Shown here: positions 16,570-25,069 of the stretch, piece after piece
Layout: every line of letters begins with the position of its first letter
Position numbering within the stretch: the stretch's first letter is position 1
NCBI RefSeq assembly: GCF_002090155.1
Contig: NZ_BBRM01000002.1
Span: 186,001 to 250,000 of the forward strand
Direction of reading: 5' to 3'
Length of the DNA stretch: 64,000 nucleotides
Source: Demequina sp. NBRC 110056
GTDB lineage: Bacteria; Actinomycetota; Actinomycetes; Actinomycetales; Demequinaceae
Made by a program: the position numbers and the translations under genes
The notes under the pieces: generated by a model
What the model was told of the DNA's origin: nothing
What the model saw: the letters and a program-made list of their open reading frames with translations, nothing else
Database searches by the model: none

Positions 16570-17805
16570 GTGACTGACGTGAGTGAGGCGACGGCGTCTG
16601 CGCCGGTGAGGCGCCGGCCGCGCGATCGACGAGAGACGATCGAGGCGGCCGCTGGTGTCGCGTTCGCCCAGCGTGGGTACCACATGGTGTCGATGCAGGA
16701 CGTCGCCGAGTCCGTCGGGATCACGGCGGCGGCGCTCTACCGCCACTTCGACACCAAGTACGACCTGTTCCGTGGCGTGGTCATGGGGCTCGCGACGCGC
16801 CTCGAGGCCTCGGCGGTCGCGGTCCACGAGCCTGAGGACCCCGACGAGGCGTCCGCGCGCGCCGACCTCGACGCCGTGATCGAGGCGATCACGGCCGCGA
16901 CGGTGTCGATGCGTGCCGCAGGCGGCATCTATCGGTGGGAGAGCCGCTACCTCGAGTCCGACGATCGCCTCGCGCTGCGCGAGTCCTTCGCCAGCCTGCG
17001 GCGCCGGCTCGCGGGCCCGGTGGGCGTGCTCCGTCCGGACCTGGACGAGGCGACGCTCGACCTCGCGTGCCTGGCGGCTCTGAGCGTCATCGCCTCGGTC
17101 ACCCTACATCGCGTCGCCGTGTCCCCCGGGCAGCTGCGCTCCCTCGTGCACGATGCCGCGATCCGCGTCCTCGAGCGCGTCCGCGGACCGGTGCCGGAGC
17201 CGGCTCCGGCGCCGGACACGGCCGAGGCGGCACCGACGCCGCGCCGCCGCAAGCCACAGTTGGCGCACGCGAGCATCGCGCTGTTCGCGGAGCGCGGGTA
17301 CCACGACGTGTCGATCGAGGAGGTGGCCACCGCCGTCGGCCTCACGCCGTCGGGCGTCTACCGTCACTTCAGCGGGAAGGCCGACATCCTCCTCGACGCG
17401 TGCGCGCGCGCCTCGACGGTGCTCGAGCAGGCTGCGGGCGACGCCCTCGCCGCGCCCGATGCGCGCGACGGGCTGCACGCGCTCGCCGCGGCGTACATCG
17501 GCTTCGCCGTCGACGATCGCGCGCTCATGGAGGTCTACACCGCAGACGTGGGCGCGCTCGATGACGAAGATCAGAAGCGCCTGCGCCGCCTCCAGCGTGC
17601 CCACGTCGACGACTGGGTGGACCTGCTCGGTCGCGTCCGGACGGACCTCGACCAGCGCGAGCTGCGCGTGCTCGTCCACGCGGGCTTCACCGCCGTCGCC
17701 GACCTGAGCGTCGCGCTGCGCCACAGCACCGGCGCCGATGCGCGCGCCTGGATCGCGCCGGTGCTCGACGCCGTGCTCGGCGTCGGGGCGCCCGCCGCGG
17801 ACTAG
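16570..17805 (+). CDS. Transcriptional regulator made of two fused TetR units
   Basis: 411 residues with two complete TetR-like DNA-binding domains. The first is near residues 17-65 (TIEAAAGVAFAQRGYHMVSM, then ITAAALYRHFDTKYDLFRGV). The second is near residues 225-275 (LAHASIALFAERGYHDVSIE, then LTPSGVYRHFSGKADILLDA). Each is followed by its own all-helical C-terminal region, joined by a Pro/Ala/Glu linker (VPEPAPAPDTAEAAPTPRRR). Ordinary TetR proteins are about 200 residues and bind as dimers, so this one is a covalent pseudo-dimer. GTG 16570 or GTG 16579 could start it. It is divergent from the acyl-CoA ligase and probably controls it, itself, and the other genes carrying the same 18-bp palindrome. 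Confidence 0.88.
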   Translation: MTDVSEATASAPVRRRPRDRRETIEAAAGVAFAQRGYHMVSMQDVAESVGITAAALYRHFDTKYDLFRGVVMGLATRLEASAVAVHEPEDPDEASARADLDAVIEAITAATVSMRAAGGIYRWESRYLESDDRLALRESFASLRRRLAGPVGVLRPDLDEATLDLACLAALSVIASVTLHRVAVSPGQLRSLVHDAAIRVLERVRGPVPEPAPAPDTAEAAPTPRRRKPQLAHASIALFAERGYHDVSIEEVATAVGLTPSGVYRHFSGKADILLDACARASTVLEQAAGDALAAPDARDGLHALAAAYIGFAVDDRALMEVYTADVGALDDEDQKRLRRLQRAHVDDWVDLLGRVRTDLDQRELRVLVHAGFTAVADLSVALRHSTGADARAWIAPVLDAVLGVGAPAAD

Positions 17806-17888
17806 GCACGCCCGCGTGCCGTCGTCACCCCTCGTGGGGTGCGCTCGGCAGGCGCCCCCAGCCTGCGCATCGGCGCTGCAGAAGGCAC

Positions 17889-17923
17889 GGCCGCCGCGTG
17901 GAGGGCTCCCTCACGCGGCGGCC
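17889..17923. terminator. Bidirectional terminator between double TetR and aldehyde dehydrogenase
   Basis: A perfect 12-base-pair stem (GGCCGCCGCGTG / CACGCGGCGGCC) with an 11-base loop lies between two convergent genes. A smaller hairpin (GGCACG CCCG CGTGCC) sits right at the double-TetR stop (17805-17820), and a CGCATCGGC motif starts at 17866. Confidence 0.75.
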
Positions 17924-17936
17924 GGGGTCGAGATCG

Positions 17937-19427
17937 CTACTTCGAACGACCGTGCAGCATCGGGATCATCTTGGCCGCGGTGTGGATGTCCTTCTCGGAG
18001 CGATCCATCGTCAGGAGGTTCAGCGCCGCCTTGCGGGTCTGGCGTGCGATCGACTTGACCGTCGAGAACTCGCGCAGCCCGTCGGCTCCATGGATGCGAC
18101 CGAAGCCTGAGTCCTTCACGCCGCCGAAGGGCAGGGCCGCGACGCCCGCGAACCCCAGCACCGAGTTGATGGTGACGGCGCCGGCCTGCAGCCGTGCGGC
18201 GGCACGCTCGCCCGCTCGCCTGTCCTTGGTGAACACGGCCGCGCCGAGCCCGTAGCGAGAGGCGTTGGCGCGATCGACGGCCTCGTCGAGCGAGGCGACG
18301 GGATTGATGACGACGAGGGGGCCGAAGGTCTCCTCCTGCATGGCCTCCGCCGACTCGGGCACGTCCACGGCGACGACCGGGGAGATCACGCGGCCGTCGA
18401 TGCTGGCGGGGCCGCCGAGCACCAGGGTGCCGGACTCGCTCGCGCTGTCGACGTGGCGCCGGACGACGTCGACCTGGGTCGGCAGCGTCATGGGGCCGTA
18501 CTGGGCGTCGTCGCCGGTGGTGCGCAGTCGCGACGCGCGCTCGACGACCTTGGTCACGAGGGCGTCGTGGATGGAGGACACCGCGTAGACACGCTCGACT
18601 CCCACGCACGTCTGGCCCGCGTTTCCCATGCCGCCGAACACGATGAAGCTCGCGGCCGCGTCGAGGTCTGCGTCGGCGGCGACCAGCAGCGCGTCCTTGC
18701 CGCCGCACTCCGCCACGATGGGCGTCAGGCGCTCCGCGGCTGCCGCCATCACCTTCTTCGCGGTGGCGGTGGAGCCGGTGAACGCGATCTTGTCGACGTC
18801 GGCCGCGACGAGCGCGGCTCCGGTGGCGCGGTCGCCGGTCGCGGCGACGAGCACATCGTGCCCGACCGCCTCGGCCCAGCGCTCGGCCAGCCACGCGGCA
18901 GGCCCAGGCGCGAGCTCGCTCGGCTTGAAGACCACGGCGTTGCCGGCGGCGAGCGCGTACGAGATCGAGCCCATCGGCGTGTAGAGCGGGTAGTTCCACG
19001 GGCCGATGACACCCACCACGCCGTACGGCTCGTAGCCCACGGTGGCGTGCTGGTTGTAGTTGATGAGCCCTGCCTTGACCTTGCGTCGCTTGAGGACCCG
19101 CTTCGCGTTCTTGGCCGCCCAGTCGAGGTGGCCCAGCGTCAGCATGACCTCGAGGACGGCGTCGCCGTGCGGCTTGCCGGTCTCCGAGGCGATGAGCGTC
19201 GCGAGCTCGTCCGCCTGCTGGGCGATGCGCGACTTCCACCGCAGCAGGTGCGCCTTGCGGCCATCGAAGCCCTGGCCGTTCCACCAGCGGGCGCCGGCAC
19301 GGGCGCGCGCGACGATGGCGTCCACGTCGCCGGGCGTGGCGACCGGGTAGCTGGCGACGGGGGAGCCGTCGTGGGGGTTGCGGGTGGTGACCTGCGTCTG
19401 CGGCGAGGCCTGCTCCATCAGCGTCAT
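17937..19427 (-). CDS. NAD(P)+-dependent aldehyde dehydrogenase
   Basis: Oxidises an aldehyde to a carboxylic acid. Of the 496 residues, the nucleophile is Cys274 (GGMGNAGQTCVGVERVY) and the general base Glu240 (IVAECGGKDALL). The oxyanion/cofactor segment GPWNYPLYTPMGS and the glycine motif FTGSTATAKKV are present. Start chosen at ATG 19427 (MTLMEQASPQTQ), eight bases behind GGAG, rather than 19478, which would put the operator inside the gene. The GPWNYP signature is closest to class-3-like or succinate-semialdehyde-type enzymes. It is divergent from a TetR gene. With the ligase it could turn an aldehyde or semialdehyde into the acid that is then activated. Convergent with the double TetR. 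Confidence 0.92.
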   Translation of the reverse strand: MTLMEQASPQTQVTTRNPHDGSPVASYPVATPGDVDAIVARARAGARWWNGQGFDGRKAHLLRWKSRIAQQADELATLIASETGKPHGDAVLEVMLTLGHLDWAAKNAKRVLKRRKVKAGLINYNQHATVGYEPYGVVGVIGPWNYPLYTPMGSISYALAAGNAVVFKPSELAPGPAAWLAERWAEAVGHDVLVAATGDRATGAALVAADVDKIAFTGSTATAKKVMAAAAERLTPIVAECGGKDALLVAADADLDAAASFIVFGGMGNAGQTCVGVERVYAVSSIHDALVTKVVERASRLRTTGDDAQYGPMTLPTQVDVVRRHVDSASESGTLVLGGPASIDGRVISPVVAVDVPESAEAMQEETFGPLVVINPVASLDEAVDRANASRYGLGAAVFTKDRRAGERAAARLQAGAVTINSVLGFAGVAALPFGGVKDSGFGRIHGADGLREFSTVKSIARQTRKAALNLLTMDRSEKDIHTAAKMIPMLHGRSK

Positions 19428-19461
19428 CGTGCTGTCTCCTACTCCTCGTTGAGTGGATTTT

Positions 19462-19479
19462 TGTGAATGACGAGTCACA
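19462..19479. promoter_or_regulatory. Shared palindromic operator, site 2 (aldehyde dehydrogenase)
   Basis: TGTGAATGACGAGTCACA: arms TGTGAAT / AGTCACA match at 6 of 7 positions around a 4-base spacer. The leader that follows on the minus strand (CTCAACGAGGAGTAGGAG) is almost the same as that of the importer operon (CTCAATGAGGAGTAGGAG near 25270). The two promoters therefore share both operator and ribosome-binding leader and are probably copies. Confidence 0.75.
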
Positions 19480-19512
19480 TCCTATGGCGGAGGCGAGTCG
19501 CTTGCAGTAGAA

Positions 19513-19532
19513 ATTCTAATCTGGTTTAGAAT
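19513..19532. promoter_or_regulatory. TetR operator overlapping its own start codon
   Basis: ATTCTAATCTGGTTTAGAAT: arms ATTCTAA and TTAGAAT are exact inverted repeats around TCTGGT. It is AT-rich in a GC-rich genome and covers the first two bases of the ATG at 19531. The core recurs at 31160-31177. Probably autoregulation by the TetR protein it precedes. Confidence 0.75.
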
Positions 19533-20154
19533 GAGGAGGATGAGCGACACGGCCACGACGCCGCCGACGTCAAAATCGGCTCAGACCCGCCAGCGGATCC
19601 TCGACGCCGCAGCGGAGGTGCTGTCGCGCAAGGGCTACGCGGGCACCCGGCTCGGCGACGTGGCGGCCGTCGCGGGCGTCCAGGCCCCCGCCATCTACTA
19701 CTACTTCGGCTCCCGCGACGAGCTCGTCGAGGAGGTCATGTGGGTGGGTGCGCACCGCGTGCGCCTGCACGTCGAGGAGGTCCTCGCCGCGGTGCCCGAA
19801 GGCGCGACGTACATGGACCGCATGATGGTCGCCGTCGACGCGCATCTCCGCTTTGAGCTGCAGCTGTCCGACTACGCGACGGCTTCGATCCGCAACGCCG
19901 GCCACGTGCCGGAGCAGCTCCGCGTCCGGCCCGCGGCGGAGGAGGCGCTCTACAGCCGCCTCTGGCGCGACCTGTTCGTCGCCGCCCAGCAGGCGGGGGA
20001 GATCCGAGCAGACCTCGACATCAACGTGTTCCGTCTCCTGCTGCTCGGCGCGATGAACTGGGTGGTCGAGTGGTGGAACCCGCGCACCCGCTCGCTCGAC
20101 GAGCTCGTGGCGACCGCGCAGGCGATGGTCAGGCACGGCGCGGGCCAACCCTGA
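19531..20154 (+). CDS. TetR-family transcriptional regulator
   Basis: 207 residues. The HTH domain is at about residues 18-65: QRILDAAAEVLSRKGYAGTR, then VQAPAIYYYFGSRDELVEEV. A helical ligand domain follows. The sequence resembles fatty-acid and acyl-CoA regulators, but the ligand is unknown. The ATG at 19531 lies inside the operator and has no upstream ribosome-binding site, suggesting leaderless translation; an ATG at 19540 has AGGAGG only about two bases away, which is too close. It probably represses itself and, through the matching site at 31160, the two divergent acyl-CoA operons. It is divergent from the aldehyde dehydrogenase and convergent with livM. Confidence 0.9.
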   Translation: MRRMSDTATTPPTSKSAQTRQRILDAAAEVLSRKGYAGTRLGDVAAVAGVQAPAIYYYFGSRDELVEEVMWVGAHRVRLHVEEVLAAVPEGATYMDRMMVAVDAHLRFELQLSDYATASIRNAGHVPEQLRVRPAAEEALYSRLWRDLFVAAQQAGEIRADLDINVFRLLLLGAMNWVVEWWNPRTRSLDELVATAQAMVRHGAGQP

Positions 20155-20260
20155 GCCCGCCGCGGCGGCGCGATGCGAGCTCGCCACGCGGTCGCGGTGG
20201 TGCCGGTGAGCCCGGCCCCGCCGCTGCGCCGGCCCGGCGCCGGCGGTCCTATCGCGAGGC

Positions 20261-21316
20261 TCAGGTGCGCCGGCCCGGGATGCGGGCCACCAGTCGGCCG
20301 AGGGACCCTCGCACGAGTCCGACGAGGCCGTAGGGCAGGAAGAACGCGAACAGGATCAGCACCACGCCGTAGGTGGCGCCCGTCGCGGCGGCGCTGATGT
20401 CGGAGGTCAGCGTCGGGACGTACTGGACGAACAGCGCGCCGAGCACGGCACCTGGCACCGATGCGAGGCCGCCGACCACGATGAGGGTCACGAAGGAGAT
20501 CGACAGCGCAAGGTTGAAGTTCTCGGGCCCCACGAACTCCAGCAGCATGGCGTAGAGCCCGCCTGCCACGCCGGCGTACGCCGCGGACGTCGCGAAGAGC
20601 CGCGTCTTGGTCTGCCAGACGTTCACTCCCAGCGTCTCGGCGACGAGCTCGGCATCGCGCACGGCCACGAAGGAGCGGCCGAGCCGGCCCTTCGCGAGGC
20701 GGCGGGTGATGACGTACGCCACCGCGGCAAGCGCGAGCGCGAGGTAGTAGACCCACTGGTCGTGCGCGAGGGGCATCCACGAGGGCGGGTCGCCGTCGAT
20801 GCTGATGCCTCGGCTCCCGTGCGTCAGCGGCTCGAGCGCGCGAATGGCCGCGGGAGTGGCCATCGCGAGCGCGAGGGTCACCAGACCCAGCTGCAGGCCA
20901 TGCAGCCGCAGCGCCGGAAGGCCCACGACATAGCCCACGACGAAGGGCACCACGGCTGCCGCGAGCAGCGACAGGCCCTGGCCCCACCCGGCCTCGCCGC
21001 CGACGGCGACGGCGTAGGCGCCGATCGCGAAGAACGCGGAGTGACCGAGCGACACCTGGCCGCCGAAGCCGACGAGCAGGTTGAGCCCGAGGCCGACGAT
21101 GGTCCAGATCATCACGAGGGTCACGGTCAGGTTGATGTAGCTGGGATTGACGAGTGGCACGGCGACGAGCGCCGCGGCGCCGACGACCACCGACGTGATC
21201 GCGAGCCACCGGGGCGGGGACAGGGGCGCGCGGGGGCGCCGCAGCCACGCCGCGACGGACTCGCGCCGGGGTGCCTCGCCCCGTGCCTTGGGGGCTGCCG
21301 TCACGTCCGTGCTCAT
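20261..21316 (-). CDS. livM: Branched-chain amino-acid-type ABC importer, permease LivM
   Basis: Second membrane subunit of a LivKHMGF-type importer; 351 residues with about 8-9 membrane segments after a cytoplasmic Arg-rich N-terminus. Family landmarks are GLGLNLLVGFGGQVSLGHSA, FFAIGAYAVAV, GRSFVAVRDAELVAETLGVN (the EAA-like loop that contacts the ATPases) and VGGLASVPGAVLGALFVQYV. The ATG at 21316 overlaps the livH stop (ATGA). It ends convergent with the TetR gene. This transporter class imports branched amino acids but also many short carboxylates and aromatic acids, and the catabolic neighbours favour an organic acid here. Confidence 0.9.
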   Translation of the reverse strand: MSTDVTAAPKARGEAPRRESVAAWLRRPRAPLSPPRWLAITSVVVGAAALVAVPLVNPSYINLTVTLVMIWTIVGLGLNLLVGFGGQVSLGHSAFFAIGAYAVAVGGEAGWGQGLSLLAAAVVPFVVGYVVGLPALRLHGLQLGLVTLALAMATPAAIRALEPLTHGSRGISIDGDPPSWMPLAHDQWVYYLALALAAVAYVITRRLAKGRLGRSFVAVRDAELVAETLGVNVWQTKTRLFATSAAYAGVAGGLYAMLLEFVGPENFNLALSISFVTLIVVGGLASVPGAVLGALFVQYVPTLTSDISAAATGATYGVVLILFAFFLPYGLVGLVRGSLGRLVARIPGRRT

Positions 21317-22188
21317 ACCCGCACCACCTCCCGGCGTCCGAAGATCCCTTGAGGCCGCAGCAGCAGGACCCCGACGATGATGACGAGCGCGACCACCTGC
21401 TTGAAGTCGGAGCCGTGCGGCAGGTAGGTGCCCGCGAGGTTCTCGACGACGCCCACGACGATGCCTCCGACGAGGGCGCCCGGCGGCGAGTCGAGCCCGC
21501 CGAGGGTCGCCGCCGCGAACGCGTAGATGAGGACCGGCGCCATCATCCCCGGATGGAGGAACAGCTCCGGCGCGATGAGCGTGCCGGCCAGGGCTCCCAC
21601 GCCGCCGGCGATGGCCCATCCGATCGACATGGTGCGTCCCGTCGAGATGCCCGACAGCTCGGCCGACTCCGGATTCGAGATGGCGGCGCGCATCCTGAGC
21701 CCCAACGGGGTGTACTCGAACAGGATGCCGAGCCCGATCGCCACGGCGAGGACGGTGAGCACGATGCCGACGTCCTGCCGCGACACCGCGACCCCAAGGA
21801 GGTCGATCGTGCCCGAACCGAACAGCGGCGGGACCTCCTTGGTCTGGTACGTCCAGGCCCAGCCGATGAGGGCGTTGATCGCGATCATGAGTCCCAACGT
21901 CACGATGATCAGCGGCAGCGCCTGGTGACGCTTGACCAGCGGCCGGACCAGCACCTTCTCGGCAGCGACGGACAGTACCGCGAGCGCTGCCATGGACACG
22001 ATCACCGCGGCCCAGATCGGCACTCCCCAGGCGACCAGCTGCCACGATACGTAGGCGCCCAGCAGCGCGAGCTCCCCCTGAGCGAAGTTGAGCGTGCGCG
22101 ACGCCCGGTAGACGAGGACGATCGCCAGCGCGAGGGCGCCGTAGATGGCGCCCGTCGCGACGCCGTCGGCCAGCTGTTGCAGGAGCAT
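21313..22188 (-). CDS. livH: Branched-chain amino-acid-type ABC importer, permease LivH
   Basis: First membrane subunit, 291 residues, with about eight hydrophobic segments. Landmarks are the N-terminal QQLADGVATGAIYGALALAI, SRTLNFAQGELALLGAY, and the EAA-like loop GLRMRAAISNPESAELSGIS followed by AWAIAGGVGALAGTL-like helices and GGLDSPPGALVGGIVVGVVE. Start at ATG 22188, 12 bases after the livF stop. It overlaps livM by ATGA, so the two permeases are translationally coupled and form the membrane heterodimer with LivF and LivG bound on the inside. Confidence 0.92.
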   Translation of the reverse strand: MLLQQLADGVATGAIYGALALAIVLVYRASRTLNFAQGELALLGAYVSWQLVAWGVPIWAAVIVSMAALAVLSVAAEKVLVRPLVKRHQALPLIIVTLGLMIAINALIGWAWTYQTKEVPPLFGSGTIDLLGVAVSRQDVGIVLTVLAVAIGLGILFEYTPLGLRMRAAISNPESAELSGISTGRTMSIGWAIAGGVGALAGTLIAPELFLHPGMMAPVLIYAFAAATLGGLDSPPGALVGGIVVGVVENLAGTYLPHGSDFKQVVALVIIVGVLLLRPQGIFGRREVVRV

Positions 22189-22200
22189 CGGTGATCCCTC

Positions 22201-22908
22201 TCAGACGCCGAGGTAGGCGCGTCGGACGTCGTCGTTGTCCCGGAGCTCGGCGGCGGGTCCCCGGATCGTGATGCGGCCGCTCTCCAGGATCACGGCCTGC
22301 TCGGCGATGCCGAGGGCGAGCTCCGCGTTCTGCTCGACCAGCAGCATGGCCGTGCCGGTCTCTGCGCACAGCTCGTCCAGAGTCGCGAAGAGCTCGACGG
22401 TGATCTTCGGCGCAAGGCCGAGCGACGGCTCGTCGAGCAGGAGCAGCCGCGGAGCCGACATGAGGGCGCGCGCGATCGCGAGCAGCTGTTGCTCGCCGCC
22501 GCTCAGCCCCGAGGCGGCGCGTGAGGCGCGCTCGCCCAGCCGAGGGAAGCGCTCGAGCCACCGGTCGGCATCGGCGAGCGCGGTGCGCCGCTGGCGCGTC
22601 GCGCCTCCGACGAGGAGGTTCTCGCGCACGGTCAGGTCTCCGAAGGTGCCGCGCCCCTGCGGAACGTGCGCGATGCCCGCCGCCGCGACGCGGTACGGCG
22701 GGGCGCCGACGAGCTCGGCGTCGCCCCACCGGATCGACCCGCTGACACGGCACAGGCCGGAGATCGTCCGCAGGATCGACGTCTTGCCCGCGCCGTTCGC
22801 TCCGAGGATCACCAGGCGGCCGCCCTCCGGCACCTCGAGCTCCACGTCGCGCAGCACGGTGACGGGCCCGTAGCCGGCCTCCGAGATCTCGACGGCGAGA
22901 CGGCTCAT
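22201..22908 (-). CDS. livF: ABC importer ATPase LivF
   Basis: ATP-binding subunit of 235 residues. Walker A is GANGAGKTS near residue 35, the Q-loop region is VPQGRGTFGDLTVRENLLVG, the ABC signature is LSGGEQQLLAIARALM, Walker B is LLLLDEPSLGLAP, and the H-loop position reads LLVEQN, as usual for LivF. Its ATG at 22908 overlaps the livG stop (ATGA). It works as a heterodimer with LivG. Confidence 0.93.
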   Translation of the reverse strand: MSRLAVEISEAGYGPVTVLRDVELEVPEGGRLVILGANGAGKTSILRTISGLCRVSGSIRWGDAELVGAPPYRVAAAGIAHVPQGRGTFGDLTVRENLLVGGATRQRRTALADADRWLERFPRLGERASRAASGLSGGEQQLLAIARALMSAPRLLLLDEPSLGLAPKITVELFATLDELCAETGTAMLLVEQNAELALGIAEQAVILESGRITIRGPAAELRDNDDVRRAYLGV

Positions 22909-23672
22909 GCCGCTCGCCCCAGGTATGCCGCGATCACCGCGGGGTCCTGCGCGACCTCGCGGGGATCCCCCTCGGCGATCAGCCTGCCGAAGTCGAGCAC
23001 CGCGACGCGATCGCAGACAGACGTCACGAGCCCCATGTGGTGCTCGACGAGCAGGATCGCCGCGCCCCGCTCTGCGGCGAGGCGGCGCAGCGTCTCGCCG
23101 AGCTCGATCACCTCGCCGTGCACGAGGCCGTTCGCCGGCTCGTCGATGAGCAGCAGCCGAGGAGAGCCGAGCAGAGCCCGCGCGAGCTCGATCCGCTTGA
23201 GGGTGCCGAAGGGAAGCGTGCCGACGATGCGACCCGCGACCGAGGCGAGGTCGAGCTCCTCGAGCAGCGCGAGCGCGGCGGCGCGCGTCTCGTCCTCGGA
23301 GCGTCTGACGTGAGGAGCCGCGGCGGCGGTGGCCCACCAGCCCCCGCGGCTGGCGTGATACGCCCCGGCCATGACGTTCGCGAGGACCGTCTGGCTCTGG
23401 AGCAGCCCGATGTTCTGGAAGGTGCGGCCCACGCCGAGGCTTGCGATGCGATGGCGGGGGAGGCCGACGATGCGCTCGCCGGCCACGGTGATCGTGCCCG
23501 ACTGCGGGCGGTAGAGCCCGCTGATGCAGTTGAACAGGCTGGTCTTGCCCGCCCCGTTGGGGCCGATGAGGCCGACGACCTCGCCGTCGCCCACCGCGAG
23601 GCTCGGGCCGTCGAGCGCCGTGAGGCCTCCGAAGGACAGGCGCACCTCGTGCACCTCGAGCAGCTTCGCCAT
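22905..23672 (-). CDS. livG: ABC importer ATPase LivG
   Basis: ATP-binding subunit of 255 residues. Walker A is GPNGAGKTSLF, the extended helical insert around GRTFQNIGLLQSQTVLANVM is typical of LivG, and Walker B is LLLIDEPANGLVHGE. The signature region is unusual: where LivG normally has LSYGxQR, this protein reads LPFGTLKRIELARALLG. That fits the looser signature often seen in LivG and should still allow function with LivF. Start at ATG 23672, about 65 bases after the livK stop and behind a strong hairpin. Overlaps livF by ATGA. Confidence 0.92.
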   Translation of the reverse strand: MAKLLEVHEVRLSFGGLTALDGPSLAVGDGEVVGLIGPNGAGKTSLFNCISGLYRPQSGTITVAGERIVGLPRHRIASLGVGRTFQNIGLLQSQTVLANVMAGAYHASRGGWWATAAAAPHVRRSEDETRAAALALLEELDLASVAGRIVGTLPFGTLKRIELARALLGSPRLLLIDEPANGLVHGEVIELGETLRRLAAERGAAILLVEHHMGLVTSVCDRVAVLDFGRLIAEGDPREVAQDPAVIAAYLGRAA

Positions 23673-23702
23673 CGTCGCTCCTTCGCGGACGTGTCGATGC
23701 GG

Positions 23703-23730
23703 GCCCTGGGCCGGGCTCCCGGCCCAGGGC
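23703..23730 (-). terminator. Strong hairpin between livK and livG
   Basis: A perfect 13-base-pair stem (GCCCTGGGCCGGG / CCCGGCCCAGGGC) with a 2-base loop lies 8 bases beyond the livK stop. Such a structure after the binding-protein gene usually acts as a partial terminator or 3' stabiliser, so that binding protein is made in excess over the membrane and ATPase subunits. Confidence 0.75.
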
Positions 23731-23737
23731 GCCGCGG

Positions 23738-25060
23738 TCAGTTGACGGTGTACGTGCCCTCGGCGACGTCCCAGGTCTCGCCGTTGAACACCTGCACCTT
23801 GAGCTCGGTGAACACGTACGGGTAGTCGGGAGTCGTGGTGATCGGCACCGGGGCCAGGTCGAGCTCGACCGCATCGAACGACGTCGCCGAGGCGAGCAGG
23901 TCGGCGCGCGTGCAGCCCTGCATCCCTTGGAGCGCGAGCTCGAGCAGCTGGGCCGTCTGGTAGCCCGCCGCCGCGGGGGCGAAGGCGGCGTTCACCTCGT
24001 CGGGGTGCGCGGCCGCGAACGTCGTCCAGGCATCGAAGCCCGCGTCGCCGGCGAGCGACGGGTCGGTGATGTCCTTGGTGTAGGACACCGACACGGTGCC
24101 GTCGGCGGCGCCTTCGCCCGCGGGCTTGAGGAAGAACGTCGCGTCCGCCGCGGGGGCGTTGATGACGGTGGTGGCGTCCCACCCCAGCTCGAGCTTCTTC
24201 TTGAGCGACTGCGTCGCGAACGCGCCCACCGCCCAGTTGAGGAAGATGTCGGCGTCGGACGACGCGAGCGAGGTCACCTGGCTGTCCACCGACGCGCTCG
24301 CGAGCTCGTAGGGCTCGGACGCCACGATCTCGATGCCGGTGCCCTCGAAGGCGGCCTCGAAGCCGGCCACCACGCTCTCGCCGAAGTCGTCGTTCTGGTA
24401 CAGGATGGCGGCCGTCGAGTCCGGGTGATTCTCGATGAGGTACTCCGCGAGCGCCTGCACCTCGAAGCCGTACTGGGGCATGAAGCCGATGGTCCACGGA
24501 TCCGTCTCGTGGAGCGCGAGGATCGCGTCGGTACCCGTGCCCACGTAGAGGTTCGGCACCCCGGCCTCCTCGATGTAGGGAGCGACCGAGATCGCGGCGC
24601 CGGTCCCGAGCACGCCCGCGAGGGCGAACACCTGGTCCTGCTCGACGAGGGTGCGCACGTTGGCGGCCGTCTTCGCGGGGTCGTAGCCATCGTCGACCAC
24701 GTTGACGGTGACCGTCCGCTTGATGCCGTCCGCGAACTCGAGCCCACCCGCGGCGTTGATGTCGTCGAAGTAGATCTGGAGCGTCTGACCGATCGCGCCG
24801 TACGCAGCGGCAGGGCCGGACAGCGGGATCGAGTTGCCGATCAGCACCTCGGTGTCCGTGAAGCCGGGGTCGCATGCCTCGAAGACCGGAGGCCCGCTCG
24901 CCTCCGCCGTGGCGGAGCCGGTGGTCTCGGGCTCCGCCGCGGGCGTCTCCTCGATGGCGTCCCGTCCCGCGCATCCGGCGAGCACGAGCGCGCCGAGTGC
25001 AAGGCCGGCCACGGTGCCGGGGCGGGTCAGGCGAGATGGGGTGGGTGTGGGCGTGGGCAT
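23738..25060 (-). CDS. livK: ABC importer substrate-binding lipoprotein LivK
   Basis: Extracytoplasmic solute-binding protein, 440 residues. The signal sequence ends in the lipobox LVLAGC (Cys near residue 30), followed by an acidic Thr/Glu/Pro linker, so it is membrane-anchored by lipid. The mature part has the two-lobed family I fold (FTDTEVLIGNSIPLSGPAAA, INAAGGLEFADGIKRTVTVN, LYQNDDFGESVVAGFEAAFE). The start is well supported by GAGGAG six bases upstream. It is first of the five importer genes, preceded by a 62-codon reading frame whose stop touches this ribosome-binding site. The ligand is not evident; the operon sits among acyl-CoA genes and shares its operator with the CoA ligase and aldehyde dehydrogenase. 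Confidence 0.92.
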   Translation of the reverse strand: MPTPTPTPSRLTRPGTVAGLALGALVLAGCAGRDAIEETPAAEPETTGSATAEASGPPVFEACDPGFTDTEVLIGNSIPLSGPAAAYGAIGQTLQIYFDDINAAGGLEFADGIKRTVTVNVVDDGYDPAKTAANVRTLVEQDQVFALAGVLGTGAAISVAPYIEEAGVPNLYVGTGTDAILALHETDPWTIGFMPQYGFEVQALAEYLIENHPDSTAAILYQNDDFGESVVAGFEAAFEGTGIEIVASEPYELASASVDSQVTSLASSDADIFLNWAVGAFATQSLKKKLELGWDATTVINAPAADATFFLKPAGEGAADGTVSVSYTKDITDPSLAGDAGFDAWTTFAAAHPDEVNAAFAPAAAGYQTAQLLELALQGMQGCTRADLLASATSFDAVELDLAPVPITTTPDYPYVFTELKVQVFNGETWDVAEGTYTVN

Positions 25061-25069
25061 GGTCGCTCC

